Shown here piece by piece: positions 20,247 through 28,194 of a DNA stretch of 64,000 bases (position 1 is the first letter of the stretch; each line of letters starts with the position of its first letter). The DNA is taken from contig VAWN01000023.1 in the NCBI GenBank assembly GCA_005885555.1, positions 62,001 to 126,000 of the forward strand. Reading direction: 5' to 3'. A model generated the notes under the pieces. It searched no databases. It saw only the letters and a list, made by a program, of their open reading frames with translations, and was not told the DNA's origin. Both the position numbers and the translations under genes were made by a program. This DNA is from Actinomycetota bacterium (GTDB lineage Bacteria; Actinomycetota; Actinomycetes; Mycobacteriales; Micromonosporaceae).

Positions 20247-20284
20247 GCGGGCGGGCTGCCGGCCGCCGCCCCGGGCCCCGCGGG

Positions 20285-20572
20285 TCAACCAGCGTCCGCC
20301 GCGCTCCGGGGTGGCACGTCCACGGCCGGGCGCCGTCGGCGGCTGCGCGCGGCGGCACCGGCCAGCTGCTCGACCGGTACCTCCAGGACCAGCGCCAGCC
20401 AGTCGAGCCAGAACCGGGACGGTATCCGGTCCCCGCGCTCCCACCGGGACATCTCGTTGCGCGTGACCGTGGCGACCCCGGACGCGGCGCACAACCGCTC
20501 CGCGACCCGCAGCTGTGACCAGCCGCGCGCCAGCCGGATCCGGGTCAGCATCGCCCCGAACGACTCCTCCAT
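20285..20572 (-). CDS. XRE-type helix-turn-helix regulator
   Basis: A 95-residue protein with an N-terminal lambda-repressor-like HTH (MLTRIRLARGWSQLRVAERL, then VTRNEMSRWERGDRIPS) and a short basic tail. The ATG at 20572 has GGAG about 10 nt upstream. It is divergent from a small protein gene at 20766, a pairing common for XRE regulators and small partner proteins in actinomycetes. Targets are unknown. Confidence 0.7.
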   Translation of the reverse strand: MEESFGAMLTRIRLARGWSQLRVAERLCAASGVATVTRNEMSRWERGDRIPSRFWLDWLALVLEVPVEQLAGAAARSRRRRPAVDVPPRSAADAG

Positions 20573-20765
20573 GCGGTGCTCCGTCTCGACGTGTCGGCCG
20601 CCAAGACCCCCAACGCGCGCCCCGCGTCGTTCTCTTGTACCAGCGGGGTACGACAAGGCGTCCGGTACCCGGTGACACCTTTCGATGGCGCTGGCCCCTC
20701 CCAAACGGCGGATTCTCCGGTTGCCTTGTAGGGGCGTGGACCCCGCACCGTCCAAGGAGGTCACG

Positions 20766-21074
20766 ATGACCGGCCCGGTTTCCCATCCGCCGTGGTGCGA
20801 CCCCGACCGCTGCGGCGTCAGGGCCGGCCAGCCGGCCGGTACCCACTGCTCCCGCCTGGTCCGGCTCGGCCCGCAGCCGCCCGGGACGATGGTGGCCGAG
20901 GTGTCGCTCGTGCAGGGACCGGCGATCTCCGGGTATCCCCGGTCCGGCCTTCCGTACGTGGCGCTGGCCACGGGTGACGCCGACGACGAGCTGCTGGTCA
21001 CCCCGCTGGACGTCGAGCTGGCCCGGGCGGTCGGGCGGGTGCTGATCGGATTCGCCCACGAGGCGACCGGATGA
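20766..21074 (+). CDS. Small hypothetical protein, possibly DUF6907-like
   Basis: A 102-residue protein starting HPPWCDPDRCGVRAGQPAGT with a Cys/His-rich N-terminus. The middle, VAEVSLVQGPAISGYPRSGL, is followed by a C-terminal helix that selects for an ordered stack (PLDVELARAVGRVLIGFAHE). This layout resembles the DUF6907 proteins often encoded beside XRE regulators in Streptomyces; the match is by eye only. The ATG has a near-perfect AAGGAGGT 6 nt upstream. Confidence 0.65.
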   Translation: MTGPVSHPPWCDPDRCGVRAGQPAGTHCSRLVRLGPQPPGTMVAEVSLVQGPAISGYPRSGLPYVALATGDADDELLVTPLDVELARAVGRVLIGFAHEATG

Positions 21075-21119
21075 GCACCAGCGTCTGGGACAGGGGCCGG
21101 TCACGACCGGCTGTCCGGC

Positions 21120-21125
21120 TAGAGT
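21120..21125 (+). promoter_or_regulatory. Probable -10 element of leaderless metF
   Basis: TAGAGT ends 6 nt before the GTG start at 21132 and no ribosome-binding sequence is present. Confidence 0.55.
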
Positions 21126-21131
21126 CGGTGT

Positions 21132-22049
21132 GTGGCGCTTGGTCTTCCCTCCGTGATGCCTGGTGGACAGCCGTCCATCAGCGATCTCATCGGCGCGCCG
21201 GCGCCCACCTTCTCGTTCGAGTTCTTCCCGCCGAAGGACGCGGCGATGGAGCGCCAGCTCTGGCAGGCGATCCGGGAGCTGGAGCCGCTGCATCCGTCGT
21301 TCGTGTCGGTGACCTACGGGGCGGGCGGGTCGACCCGGGACAACACGGTGGCCGTCACCGAGCGCATCGCGACCGAGACGACGCTGCTGGCGATGGCCCA
21401 CCTGACCGCGGTGAACCACTCGGTGGCCGAGCTGCGCAACGTGATCGGGCGGTTCGCCGCCGCCGGCATCCGCAACATCCTGGCGATCCGCGGCGACCCG
21501 CCGGGCGACCCGCAAGGGGAGTGGGTAGCGCATCCGCGCGGCGTGCTCTACGCGGAGGATCTCGTCCGGCTGGTCAAGGAGGCCGGCGACTTCTGTGTGG
21601 GGGTGGCGGCGTTCCCGTACAAGCACCCCCGCTCACCCGACATCGAGTCGGATACCGCCTATTTCGTGAGCAAGTGCCGGGCCGGTGCCGACTTCGCGAT
21701 CACGCAGATGTTCTTCGACGCCGACGACTACCTGCGGCTGCGCGACCGGGTCGCGGCGACCGGGTGCGACACCCCGATCGTCCCCGGCGTGATGCCGGTG
21801 ACCAGCATGGGCACCATCGGCCGGTCCGAGCAGCTGTCCGGCGCGCCGTTCCCGGCGAAGCTGGCCGCGCAGTTCGAGCGGATCGCCGAGGACCCGAAGG
21901 CGGTCCGCCGGCTCGGCATCGAGCAGTGCGGCCTGCTGTGCGACCGGTTGCTCGCCGAGGGGATACCGGGGATCCACTTCATCACCCTCAACCGGTCCAC
22001 CGCCACCCGGGAGGTGTGGCAGCAGCTCGCCCTGGAAGCGCGCACCTAG
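21132..22049 (+). CDS. metF: Methylenetetrahydrofolate reductase
   Basis: FAD enzyme that reduces 5,10-methylene-THF to 5-methyl-THF for methionine synthesis; 305 residues, typical of the bacterial single-domain form. Motifs include FSFEFFPPKD with the catalytic Glu, SVTYGAGGS, NILAIRGDPPGD and ADFAITQMFFD. The GTG at 21132 was chosen because of the leaderless-type -10. The TAG stop overlaps the next GTG start by one base. M. tuberculosis has an MTHFR-like gene (Rv2172c) at the same position. Confidence 0.93.
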   Translation: MALGLPSVMPGGQPSISDLIGAPAPTFSFEFFPPKDAAMERQLWQAIRELEPLHPSFVSVTYGAGGSTRDNTVAVTERIATETTLLAMAHLTAVNHSVAELRNVIGRFAAAGIRNILAIRGDPPGDPQGEWVAHPRGVLYAEDLVRLVKEAGDFCVGVAAFPYKHPRSPDIESDTAYFVSKCRAGADFAITQMFFDADDYLRLRDRVAATGCDTPIVPGVMPVTSMGTIGRSEQLSGAPFPAKLAAQFERIAEDPKAVRRLGIEQCGLLCDRLLAEGIPGIHFITLNRSTATREVWQQLALEART

Positions 22050-22738
22050 TGCTGCTGAGCTGGGACCAGTACGCGACGCGCTGGTCGGGGTTGCACGGTG
22101 GGGTCGATCCGCGGCGCGGCTCGGTACTCTTCCGCGGCTGGCTGCGGCTGGCGTACGGGGTCGGGCGGATGCTCGCCCGGGTCGGCGTCCGACCGGCCGC
22201 CGTCACCGCGCTCGGGCTGCTGCTGTGTGCGCTGGTACCCCTGGCGGTGCGCGCCGGGCGGCCCGGGCCGGTCATCGCGGCCGGGCTCGTGGTGCTCTCC
22301 GGCCTCGCCGACTCGGCCGACGGCGCCGTCGCGGTGATCACCAACCGGGTCACCCGGCTCGGGTACGTGTACGACTCGGTCGCCGACCGGCTCGGCGAGG
22401 CCGCCTGGCTCGTCGCGTTCTGGCTGCTCGGCACCCCGGTCTGGCTGGTCGTCGCGGCCGGCGGGGTGAGCTGGCTGCACGAGTACCTGCGGGCGCGGGC
22501 CACCGCCGCGGGGATGCGCGAGATCGGCGTCGTGTCCGTCGCCGAGCGGCCGACGCGCGGGATCGTCGTGGCGGTCGGGCTGGTCCTCGCCGGCCTCGCG
22601 AGCCTGGCCGGTCCGGCCCTGCGCACCGGTACCGCGACCCTGGCGGCGGCCGCCTGGCTGCTCCTCGGCGTCGTGGGGCTCGGCCAGTTGACGGTTGCCG
22701 TGCACGCGGCACTCGGGCACCGGCCCGGTGACGGATAG
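22049..22738 (+). CDS. CDP-alcohol phosphatidyltransferase-like membrane protein
   Basis: A 229-residue membrane protein of the CDP-alcohol phosphatidyltransferase family. The signature is SGLADSADGAVAV followed after about ten residues by GYVYDSVADRLGE. This fits D-x2-D-G-x2-A-R-x8-12-G-x3-D-x3-D except that Val replaces the conserved Arg. The four metal Asp residues are kept. Function in phospholipid or lipoglycan synthesis is plausible, but the Arg change makes the usual CDP-alcohol chemistry uncertain. The start overlaps the metF stop, so translation is coupled. Confidence 0.75.
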   Translation: MLLSWDQYATRWSGLHGGVDPRRGSVLFRGWLRLAYGVGRMLARVGVRPAAVTALGLLLCALVPLAVRAGRPGPVIAAGLVVLSGLADSADGAVAVITNRVTRLGYVYDSVADRLGEAAWLVAFWLLGTPVWLVVAAGGVSWLHEYLRARATAAGMREIGVVSVAERPTRGIVVAVGLVLAGLASLAGPALRTGTATLAAAAWLLLGVVGLGQLTVAVHAALGHRPGDG

Positions 22739-22780
22739 CCGCGACGCCCGCGCGGGGCGCCGTCACGCTGCGCCGACCCG

Positions 22781-22900
22781 CGGTCAGGCGGGCCGACGCG
22801 CGGTCAGGCGGGCCGACGCGCGGTCAGGCGGGCCGACGCGCGGTCAGGCGGGCCGATGCGCGGTCAGGCGGGCCGATGCGCGGTCAGGCCGGGCCGATAC
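22781..22900. repeat. Six-unit 20-bp tandem repeat derived from the crtD-like gene end
   Basis: Five near-identical 20-bp units (CGGTCAGGCGGGCCGACGCG, with GAT for GAC in the later ones) run from 22781 to 22880. A sixth unit with one extra base forms the last codons and stop of the - strand crtD-like gene. Each unit therefore carries a copy of its stop-codon segment. Units are contiguous with no unique spacers, so this is not a CRISPR array. Confidence 0.9.
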
Positions 22901-24299
22901 GGTCCGCGACGATCCGGGCGGACAGCGCGACCATCGGCAGGCCGCCGCCGGGGTGCACCGAGCCGCCGACGAGGTACAGGCCGCGGACCGGGCCGGCGTT
23001 CGGCGGGCGGAGCAGGCGGTGCGCCGCGGTACCGTAGATCGCGCCGCCGGGGGTACGGGTCGCGGCCGCGAGGTCGGCCGGGGTACGCACCTCGCGGAAC
23101 AGCACCCGGTCCCGCACGTCGACACCGCGCCGGGCGAGGACGGCGAGCACGTGGTCGGCGTACCGGTCGGCCAGTCCCGGTACCGTCCAGTCGACCGGCC
23201 CCTGCGGCGGCGCGTTGACGAGCACGAACCACGCCTCGTATCCGTCCGGCCGCACCGCCGGATCGTCGGCCACGGTCACCAGGATCGTCGGGTCGGGCAC
23301 CGGTACCCGGTCGCGGAAGACCGCGTCGAACTCGGCGTCGTGGTCGGCGGGGAACAGCACGGTGTGGTGGGCGAGCCCGTCGGTACGGCCGCGGACCCCG
23401 AGCAGCAGCACGAAACCGGCGAGGCTGCGATCCCTCGCGAGGCCCGTGGCGCGCCGGGGCGAAGGCAGCAGTTCCCGGTACACGGCCAGCGCATCGGCGG
23501 TGGCCACGACGACATCGGCGCGCACCCGGTCGCCGCTGGCCAGCCGAACCCCCGTCACCGCACCGCCGGCCGTGTCGATCCCGGCCACCGGTACTCCACA
23601 GTGGACGGTCGCGCCGGCCGCCGCGCACCGGGCCGCCAGCGCGTCGGCGAGGGTACCCAGGCCGCCCGGCAGGTACCACCCGCCGAACGTCAGCTCGGCG
23701 TACGGGATCGCGACCAGGGCCGCCGGTGCCCGCCGCGGGTCGGCACCCGCGTACGTCGCGTACCGGTCCAGCAGTATCCGCAGCCGCGGATCGGCGAAGC
23801 GGCGGCTGACCGAACGCAGCGACCGGCCCGGCGCGATCGCGGCGAGGTCGGGTACCCGCCACGCCAGCCGCAGCAGGTCGCCCGGACCGTCCACTGTGGA
23901 CGTCAGGATGTCGCGTCGGGACGCCGTCCAGACCCGGGCCGCCCGGTGCCACATGCGCCGCCACTGGTCGGCGCTGCGCCGGCCGAGCGCGGCCTCGATC
24001 CGGGAAGCGAACTCCGGACCCGAGTCCAGCCGGGTACCGTCGGCGAACACGTGCCGCACCACCGGATCCAGCGGTACCGGCCGCAGGTCGAGCCCATCGA
24101 ACACCTGGGGCAGCGTGAGCAGCCCCGGTCCGGTGTCGAACCGGAAGGTACCGGCAGCGGTCCGCCGCTCGTACCGGCCCAGCTTCCCGCCGACCACCCC
24201 GGCCTGCTCGAAGACGGTGACCCGGTGCCCGGTCGCGGCCAGCCGCGCGGCGACCGACAGCCCGCCCACACCGGCGCCGATGACGACAACGCGACTCAC
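22884..24299 (-). CDS. Phytoene desaturase family FAD oxidoreductase (CrtI/CrtD-like)
   Basis: A 471-residue carotenoid desaturase-type flavoprotein. It starts with the dinucleotide-binding motif VVVIGAGVGGLSVAARLAA, continues with FEQAGVVGGKLG and FDTGPGLLTLP, and ends with the family signature LYLVGGSVHPGGGLPMV. Because it is coupled (GTGA) to a glycosyltransferase and follows a CruF-like gene, a C-3',4' desaturase role (CrtD) is more likely than phytoene desaturation, as in the sioxanthin pathway of Salinispora. This assignment is by context. Its 3' end has been amplified into a tandem repeat. Confidence 0.85.
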   Translation of the reverse strand: MSRVVVIGAGVGGLSVAARLAATGHRVTVFEQAGVVGGKLGRYERRTAAGTFRFDTGPGLLTLPQVFDGLDLRPVPLDPVVRHVFADGTRLDSGPEFASRIEAALGRRSADQWRRMWHRAARVWTASRRDILTSTVDGPGDLLRLAWRVPDLAAIAPGRSLRSVSRRFADPRLRILLDRYATYAGADPRRAPAALVAIPYAELTFGGWYLPGGLGTLADALAARCAAAGATVHCGVPVAGIDTAGGAVTGVRLASGDRVRADVVVATADALAVYRELLPSPRRATGLARDRSLAGFVLLLGVRGRTDGLAHHTVLFPADHDAEFDAVFRDRVPVPDPTILVTVADDPAVRPDGYEAWFVLVNAPPQGPVDWTVPGLADRYADHVLAVLARRGVDVRDRVLFREVRTPADLAAATRTPGGAIYGTAAHRLLRPPNAGPVRGLYLVGGSVHPGGGLPMVALSARIVADRIGPA

Positions 24300-25345
24300 C
24301 GCACCGGCCGGCCCTTCCAGGTGACCCGGCCGCGGCCCGCGACCGAGCGCGCGACCAGGTACGCGAACAGCGCGATCGACACCGGATGCAGCAGGCAGTC
24401 CGGCAGCAGCCGGGCGCCGGACACCCGGGCGGCGACCAGCCGGCCGGCGATGCCGAGCGCGACCGCGACCGCCATCGGCCAGGGCGCCGTGGCGAGGAGG
24501 GCCGGCGGCAGCAGGTACAACAGCAGGAGCGGGACCACCGCGGCGGCCGCCGCGGACGCGGACTTGGTATACCCGTCGCGCAGCTCCGCCCAGGACGTGT
24601 ACATCCGGCAGGCGGCCAGCCGCGACCCGTCGGCCAGCGCGATCCGCCCACCGGACCGCTTGACCGCCCGCGCGAGTGCCACGTCCTCCAGCACCTGGTC
24701 GCGTACCGCGGCGTGCCCGCCCGCGCGCCGGTAGCCGGCCCGGTCGACGGCCAGGAACTGGCCACCGGCCGCGGCCAGCGACGGCCGGCGGGACCGCTCC
24801 ATCAGCCGCAGCGGCAGGAAGGTCAGCCAGGACCACTGCAGCAGCGGCTGGACCAGCCGTTCGCTCCAGGTCCGGGCGACCAGCCGGGGGTACGGCGACA
24901 CCAGGTCGACGCCGTCGAGCAGCGCCACGGCAGCGGCCACCGCGTCGGGCGCGAGGACCACGTCGGCGTCGACGAAGACGAGTACCTCGCCGGTCGCCAG
25001 CCGCGCCAGTTGCTCGCAGGCGTACGGCTTGCCGAGCCAGCCGGGCGGCAGCGGCGCGCCGGTCACCAGCCGGACACGGTCGCCGGCGACCCGCCGTACG
25101 AGCGCGGCGGTGCCGTCGCGCGAACCGTCGTCCAGCACCACGATCTGCAGCCGCGGCACGCCGCGCTGGGCCAGCAGCGCGCGCAGGCACGGTTGCACCC
25201 GGTGCGCCTCGTCGCGCACCGGTAGCAGGACCGACACCGCAACGTCCACAGTGGACGGTGTGGCCGGCGGCCGGCGCAGCAGCAGCGCGTTGACCGCGGT
25301 GTGCGCGGTCAGCAGCCCCACGGCGAGCGTCACCAGCCAGTACAC
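24296..25345 (-). CDS. Family 2 glycosyltransferase, probable carotenoid glycosyltransferase
   Basis: A 349-residue GT2 enzyme with an N-terminal membrane anchor (YWLVTLAVGLLTAHTAVNAL). The catalytic domain shows VSVLLPVRDEA, VVLDDGSRDGT, the DxD motif VLVFVDADVVL and the acceptor segment DQVLEDVALARAVKRSGGR. Two or three C-terminal helices follow. Position between cruF-like and crtD-like genes, with overlapping reading frames on both sides, points to transfer of a sugar to the 1'-hydroxyl of a carotenoid (CruC-like). The start overlaps the cruF-like gene by 16 bp. Confidence 0.85.
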   Translation of the reverse strand: MYWLVTLAVGLLTAHTAVNALLLRRPPATPSTVDVAVSVLLPVRDEAHRVQPCLRALLAQRGVPRLQIVVLDDGSRDGTAALVRRVAGDRVRLVTGAPLPPGWLGKPYACEQLARLATGEVLVFVDADVVLAPDAVAAAVALLDGVDLVSPYPRLVARTWSERLVQPLLQWSWLTFLPLRLMERSRRPSLAAAGGQFLAVDRAGYRRAGGHAAVRDQVLEDVALARAVKRSGGRIALADGSRLAACRMYTSWAELRDGYTKSASAAAAAVVPLLLLYLLPPALLATAPWPMAVAVALGIAGRLVAARVSGARLLPDCLLHPVSIALFAYLVARSVAGRGRVTWKGRPVR

Positions 25346-26097
25346 AGCCGCACCGCGAGGGGGATCGCGACGAGCCCCATGCCGAGCGCGCCCCACGCGG
25401 CCGACGCGGGCAGGTGCAGGAACGCGGCGTGGGCGAGCACCGAGGCGCCGTACGTCCACAGGTACAGGGCGAGCATCGGGGCGTCCGTGCGGCGCTCGGG
25501 CTGGGCGCGGGGCAGCGCCGCCGTGTGGGGCAGCGCTGCGGTACGGGGCAGCGCCGCCGCCATCGCCGTCGCGACACCGAGCCAGCCGAGGTAGTTGGTC
25601 AGCGGGACGGCCGGCACGCCGGGCAGGCCGGGCTGCGGGTGGTCCCAGCGCCAGTACCCCTCGGCCACCATCTGCGGGTCCAGGAACAGGTCCCACGCGG
25701 CCAGGCCCAGCCCGGCCAGCGCGATCCGGGCCGCGATCGGGGCCGCGGTCCGTTTCGCGAGCACACCGGCGGCGAGCCACGCGGGCCACGCCATCCACGT
25801 CCACGCCAGCGCGATCACCAGGGGTACCCCGTAGAGCCGCGGCCCGATCGCGCCGCTGTAGTGGTACCGGCCGAACGGGACGCCGGTGTGCACGCCGAGC
25901 AGCTCGACGAGGAGCCCGCCGCCCGCGGTGACCGCGACCAGCGTGGCGCCGGCCCGCGCGCCCCGGGTGACGGCCGCGTGCCCGACCGACGCGGTGAAGC
26001 CGAGCAGCACGGTCGCGACCACGAGCGGTGCCCGGTCGGGCACGAGTGGGTAGGCCACCTGGGTGACCACGAGCGCCCCGAGGGGGAGCCAGATCAC
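25330..26097 (-). CDS. cruF: Carotenoid 1',2'-hydratase family membrane protein (CruF-like)
   Basis: A 255-residue protein of the carotenoid biosynthesis family PF04240 with six or seven helices. Typical segments are LLVELLGVHTGVPFGRYHYS, the GVPLVIALAWTWMAWPAW region and LAAWDLFLDPQMVAEGYWRW. CruF adds water to the psi end of a carotenoid, giving the hydroxyl that is then glycosylated. A short internal repeat encodes LPRTAALPHTAALPR. The GTG start is served by the GGGAG inside the duplicated segment immediately upstream. Confidence 0.82.
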   Translation of the reverse strand: MIWLPLGALVVTQVAYPLVPDRAPLVVATVLLGFTASVGHAAVTRGARAGATLVAVTAGGGLLVELLGVHTGVPFGRYHYSGAIGPRLYGVPLVIALAWTWMAWPAWLAAGVLAKRTAAPIAARIALAGLGLAAWDLFLDPQMVAEGYWRWDHPQPGLPGVPAVPLTNYLGWLGVATAMAAALPRTAALPHTAALPRAQPERRTDAPMLALYLWTYGASVLAHAAFLHLPASAAWGALGMGLVAIPLAVRLCTGW

Positions 26098-26100
26098 CGC

Positions 26101-26149
26101 GTCTCCCGGCTCGCGGCGCTCACGGCGTCTCCCGGCTCGCGGCGCTCAC
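26101..26149. repeat. 26-bp-period duplication carrying a stop codon and ribosome site
   Basis: A 23-bp sequence (GTCTCCCGGCTCGCGGCGCT plus CAC) occurs twice with a 26-bp period. Read on the - strand, the first copy begins at the stop codon of the GNAT gene and each copy holds TGAGCGCCGCGAGC followed by GGGAGAC. The second supplies the ribosome site for cruF. Confidence 0.8.
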
Positions 26150-26682
26150 AGTGGCAGGGTGCGGCCGAGGATCGCGAAGGCCCGGTCGTCGCCCGGGAAG
26201 TGGAAGTTGCGCAGCACGTCGACGAAGCCGAACCGGCGGTACAACCGCCAGGCGCGGGAGCGCTGCTCGTCGGCCTCGGGCGTGGACAGCAGCGTCGTCT
26301 TCCCGGTGGCCATGGTGAGCAGGGCGCGCAGCTGCGCGGTACCCAGCCGGTGGCCCTGTGCGTTCGGGTGCACGTGCAGCTCGACGACCTCGAAGCAGTC
26401 GGCGAGCCAGGTCTTGCGGGCCGGCCGGGACAGCGCCGCCCGTACCTGGTCGTGCCACCACTGCCCGGAGCCCGACGTGTACCCGTACCCGAAGCCGAGC
26501 AGCGTACCGGTCGGATCCAGCGTCGCCACCGCCCGGAACCCGCGGCGCCGCACGTGTGCCGCGATGTACCCGCGCCGCGTTTCCAGCAGGTCGGCGGGGT
26601 ACCCCATCGCCGACCCGTACACGCCGATCACGTCGTCCAGCCGCCGGGTGAGGTCGTCGGGCGTCCACGCCACGAGCCTCAT
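26146..26682 (-). CDS. GNAT family N-acetyltransferase
   Basis: A 178-residue acetyltransferase with FRAVATLDPTGTLLGFGYGY, the strand and CoA-binding loop VVELHVHPNAQGHRLGTAQL, and AWRLYRRFGFVDV. The substrate is unknown. The ATG overlaps the stop of the upstream CrtA-like gene (ATGA), so it belongs to the carotenoid-containing operon, though acetylation of a carotenoid is not implied by the fold. Confidence 0.82.
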   Translation of the reverse strand: MRLVAWTPDDLTRRLDDVIGVYGSAMGYPADLLETRRGYIAAHVRRRGFRAVATLDPTGTLLGFGYGYTSGSGQWWHDQVRAALSRPARKTWLADCFEVVELHVHPNAQGHRLGTAQLRALLTMATGKTTLLSTPEADEQRSRAWRLYRRFGFVDVLRNFHFPGDDRAFAILGRTLPL

Positions 26683-27353
26683 TCCGGCAGCCGTCTCCCC
26701 TCGACCCACCCGATCACCTCGGTATCCCCACGCACGTCCACCACCGCGAAGCGGGCGAACAGCTCCTCGGCGTACCAGTCCACCGCCGCCGTACGCGCGA
26801 TCGCCAGTCGGTGCTGCGGGTGACGGTACGCGAACCCGACGAGGTCCGGCGCGCTGCGCCACACGCTCACCGTGCCCTGCCAGCCCAGCGGCGCCTCACC
26901 GATGCCGAAGGCGGCCAGCAGGCCGGGTGCGCCGGCCAGCGCGTCGGCCACCGCACCGATGGCGCGCCAGAACACGGGTACCTTCGCCGGGCGCAGCCGG
27001 GCCCTGGTCAGCGCGAGTACCGGGCCGGTCGCGGCGGCCGGCGCCGGGCCGGGGTCGAACGGCGCGCGGCCGGCCCAGGTACCCCGGCTGGACAGCGGGC
27101 GCAGGTCGAGCCGGCAGCCGGCCACGGCGATCCGGTCCCACCGGGGAAATGCCGGCGTCGGCTCGGCGACGGTCAGCGCGGCCCAACGGGTCGGGTCGGC
27201 GCGGGCCGGACCGAACCCGCGGGTGGTGCCCAGCAGCTTGGCGAACCGCACCCCGGGCGCCCGCCGCACCCGGCGCGGTTCGACCGCCATCCGCCACAGC
27301 GCCGCCGGTACCCGGTTCGGCGGCACCCGCCAGACCTGCAGCGAAACGGTCAC
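26679..27353 (-). CDS. Spheroidene monooxygenase-like protein (CrtA family)
   Basis: A 224-residue protein resembling the CrtA family: VSLQVWRVPPNRVPAALWRM, GVRFAKLLGTTRGFGPARAD, IGEAPLGWQGTVSVWRSAPD, LVGFAYRHPQHRL, and WYAEELFARFAV near the end. CrtA of purple bacteria adds a keto group to acyclic carotenoids. In actinomycetes the function of homologues is mostly untested. Overlaps of 4 bp with ybaK upstream and GNAT downstream place it in the carotenoid operon, which supports a role on a carotenoid. Assignment by eye, moderately sure. Confidence 0.62.
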   Translation of the reverse strand: MTVSLQVWRVPPNRVPAALWRMAVEPRRVRRAPGVRFAKLLGTTRGFGPARADPTRWAALTVAEPTPAFPRWDRIAVAGCRLDLRPLSSRGTWAGRAPFDPGPAPAAATGPVLALTRARLRPAKVPVFWRAIGAVADALAGAPGLLAAFGIGEAPLGWQGTVSVWRSAPDLVGFAYRHPQHRLAIARTAAVDWYAEELFARFAVVDVRGDTEVIGWVEGRRLPE

Positions 27354-27832
27354 GCGACCTCGGCCGGTGTGCCCGCGGTGAGCCGGACGAGTTGCACGTA
27401 CGTGGTCGGGAAGACCGCGTGCGGGATCCCGCCGGCCGCCCAGATCTCGGCGTAGCCCTCCAGCGCCGTGTCGACGAGCGTGCGCAGCGGCTTGGGGTGG
27501 CCCAGTGGCGCCACGCCACCGATCGGCTGGCCGGTGTGCTCGCGGACGAATTCCCGCGTGGCCCGGGTCACCGCGGCCACGCCGAGCAGGGCGGCCACCT
27601 TCGCGGTGTCGACCCGGTGCGCGCCGGAGGTCATGACCAGCAGCGGCTCGTCGTCGGCGGAGAAGACCAGCGAGTTGGCGATCTGGCCGACCTCGACACC
27701 CAGGGCGGCGGCTGCCGCGGCGGCGGTGGTGACCGCGTCGGGCAGCATGCGTACCCGACTCGGCGCGCCGCTGCCGTCCCGCGCGTCGGCCGAGTCCAGC
27801 GCGTCCTGGACGGTGCTGACGTTGGGATGCAT
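27350..27832 (-). CDS. YbaK/EbsC family aminoacyl-tRNA deacylase-like protein
   Basis: A 160-residue YbaK-fold protein with QIANSLVFSADDEPLLVMTS, the conserved lysine in VDTAKVAALLGV, PIGGVAPLGHPKPLRTLVD and an AAGGIPHAVF segment. Family members remove mis-attached amino acids from tRNA. It is the first gene of the leftward operon that leads into the carotenoid genes; the link is positional only. The ATG was chosen because GGTGG lies just upstream and the frame before it is not protein-like. Confidence 0.87.
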   Translation of the reverse strand: MHPNVSTVQDALDSADARDGSGAPSRVRMLPDAVTTAAAAAAALGVEVGQIANSLVFSADDEPLLVMTSGAHRVDTAKVAALLGVAAVTRATREFVREHTGQPIGGVAPLGHPKPLRTLVDTALEGYAEIWAAGGIPHAVFPTTYVQLVRLTAGTPAEVA

Positions 27833-27945
27833 GCCACCACGGTACGGGGGCGCTGGTCCAACCCGAGTGCCGGCCCACGACGCGGCGCGCCGATCCGGAT
27901 CGGGCGTTGCGGTCTTGTCGTACCCGGGGTTTACTCTAGTAGTGG

Positions 27946-27963
27946 TTCGAACGGTTGTTCGAA
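27946..27963. promoter_or_regulatory. SOS (LexA) box upstream of the mutasome operon
   Basis: TTCGAACGGTTGTTCGAA is an 18-bp sequence with perfect 7-bp arms and exactly fits the actinobacterial LexA box TCGAAC-N4-GTTCGA. It lies 232 bp before the HEPN gene that begins the imuA'-imuB-dnaE2 operon. Damage induction through LexA is therefore expected. Confidence 0.92.
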
Positions 27964-28194
27964 TCGATCGGGAGGCGCGATTCGCGGCGCGCCTTCCGAG
28001 GCGAGGCCATGGCGGCCCTGTCGTGGCCGAGCAGGGGACCGGATTTTCGCGGGTCCGGTCTCCGGGGCGGGGTGTCCGCCCGCCACCCCCGACCCCCGGG
28101 CGGTGGGCGGACGCCGGCCGGCCGGGCGTGGCGTGGGGAAGCTCTACGTCCGGCCGGCACCGCTCGACCATCCGTCGACCCGTCAGGAGACAGC
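27964..28194 (+). other. Structured 5' leader of the HEPN-imu operon
   Basis: About 230 bp between the SOS box and the HEPN ATG contain no convincing gene. The frame is open but its residues are not protein-like. A perfect 8-bp hairpin (GTCCGCCC at 28074-28081 with GGGCGGAC at 28105-28112) and a smaller CCGGA/TCCGG stem upstream of it may structure the leader. No T-tract terminator is present. Confidence 0.4.

Noticed and set aside
20634-20657. Operator for the XRE regulator (CTTGTACC ... GGTACGACAAG)
   Set aside because: The two halves match only with a 3-nt offset, so the dyad is imperfect and GTAC words are common everywhere in this window.
22781-22900. Possible CRISPR array
   Set aside because: The 20-bp units are contiguous with no unique spacers, no cas genes are near, and the unit is a copy of the adjacent gene end.
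22695-24734. Long + strand frame antisense to the carotenoid genes
   Set aside because: No recognisable domain, and the - strand encodes clear desaturase and glycosyltransferase motifs in the same DNA.
27955-28194. Upstream in-frame extension of the HEPN protein to an earlier start
   Set aside because: The extra residues are arginine/glycine/proline-rich and not protein-like, whereas the ATG at 28195 has a good AGGAGA ribosome site.
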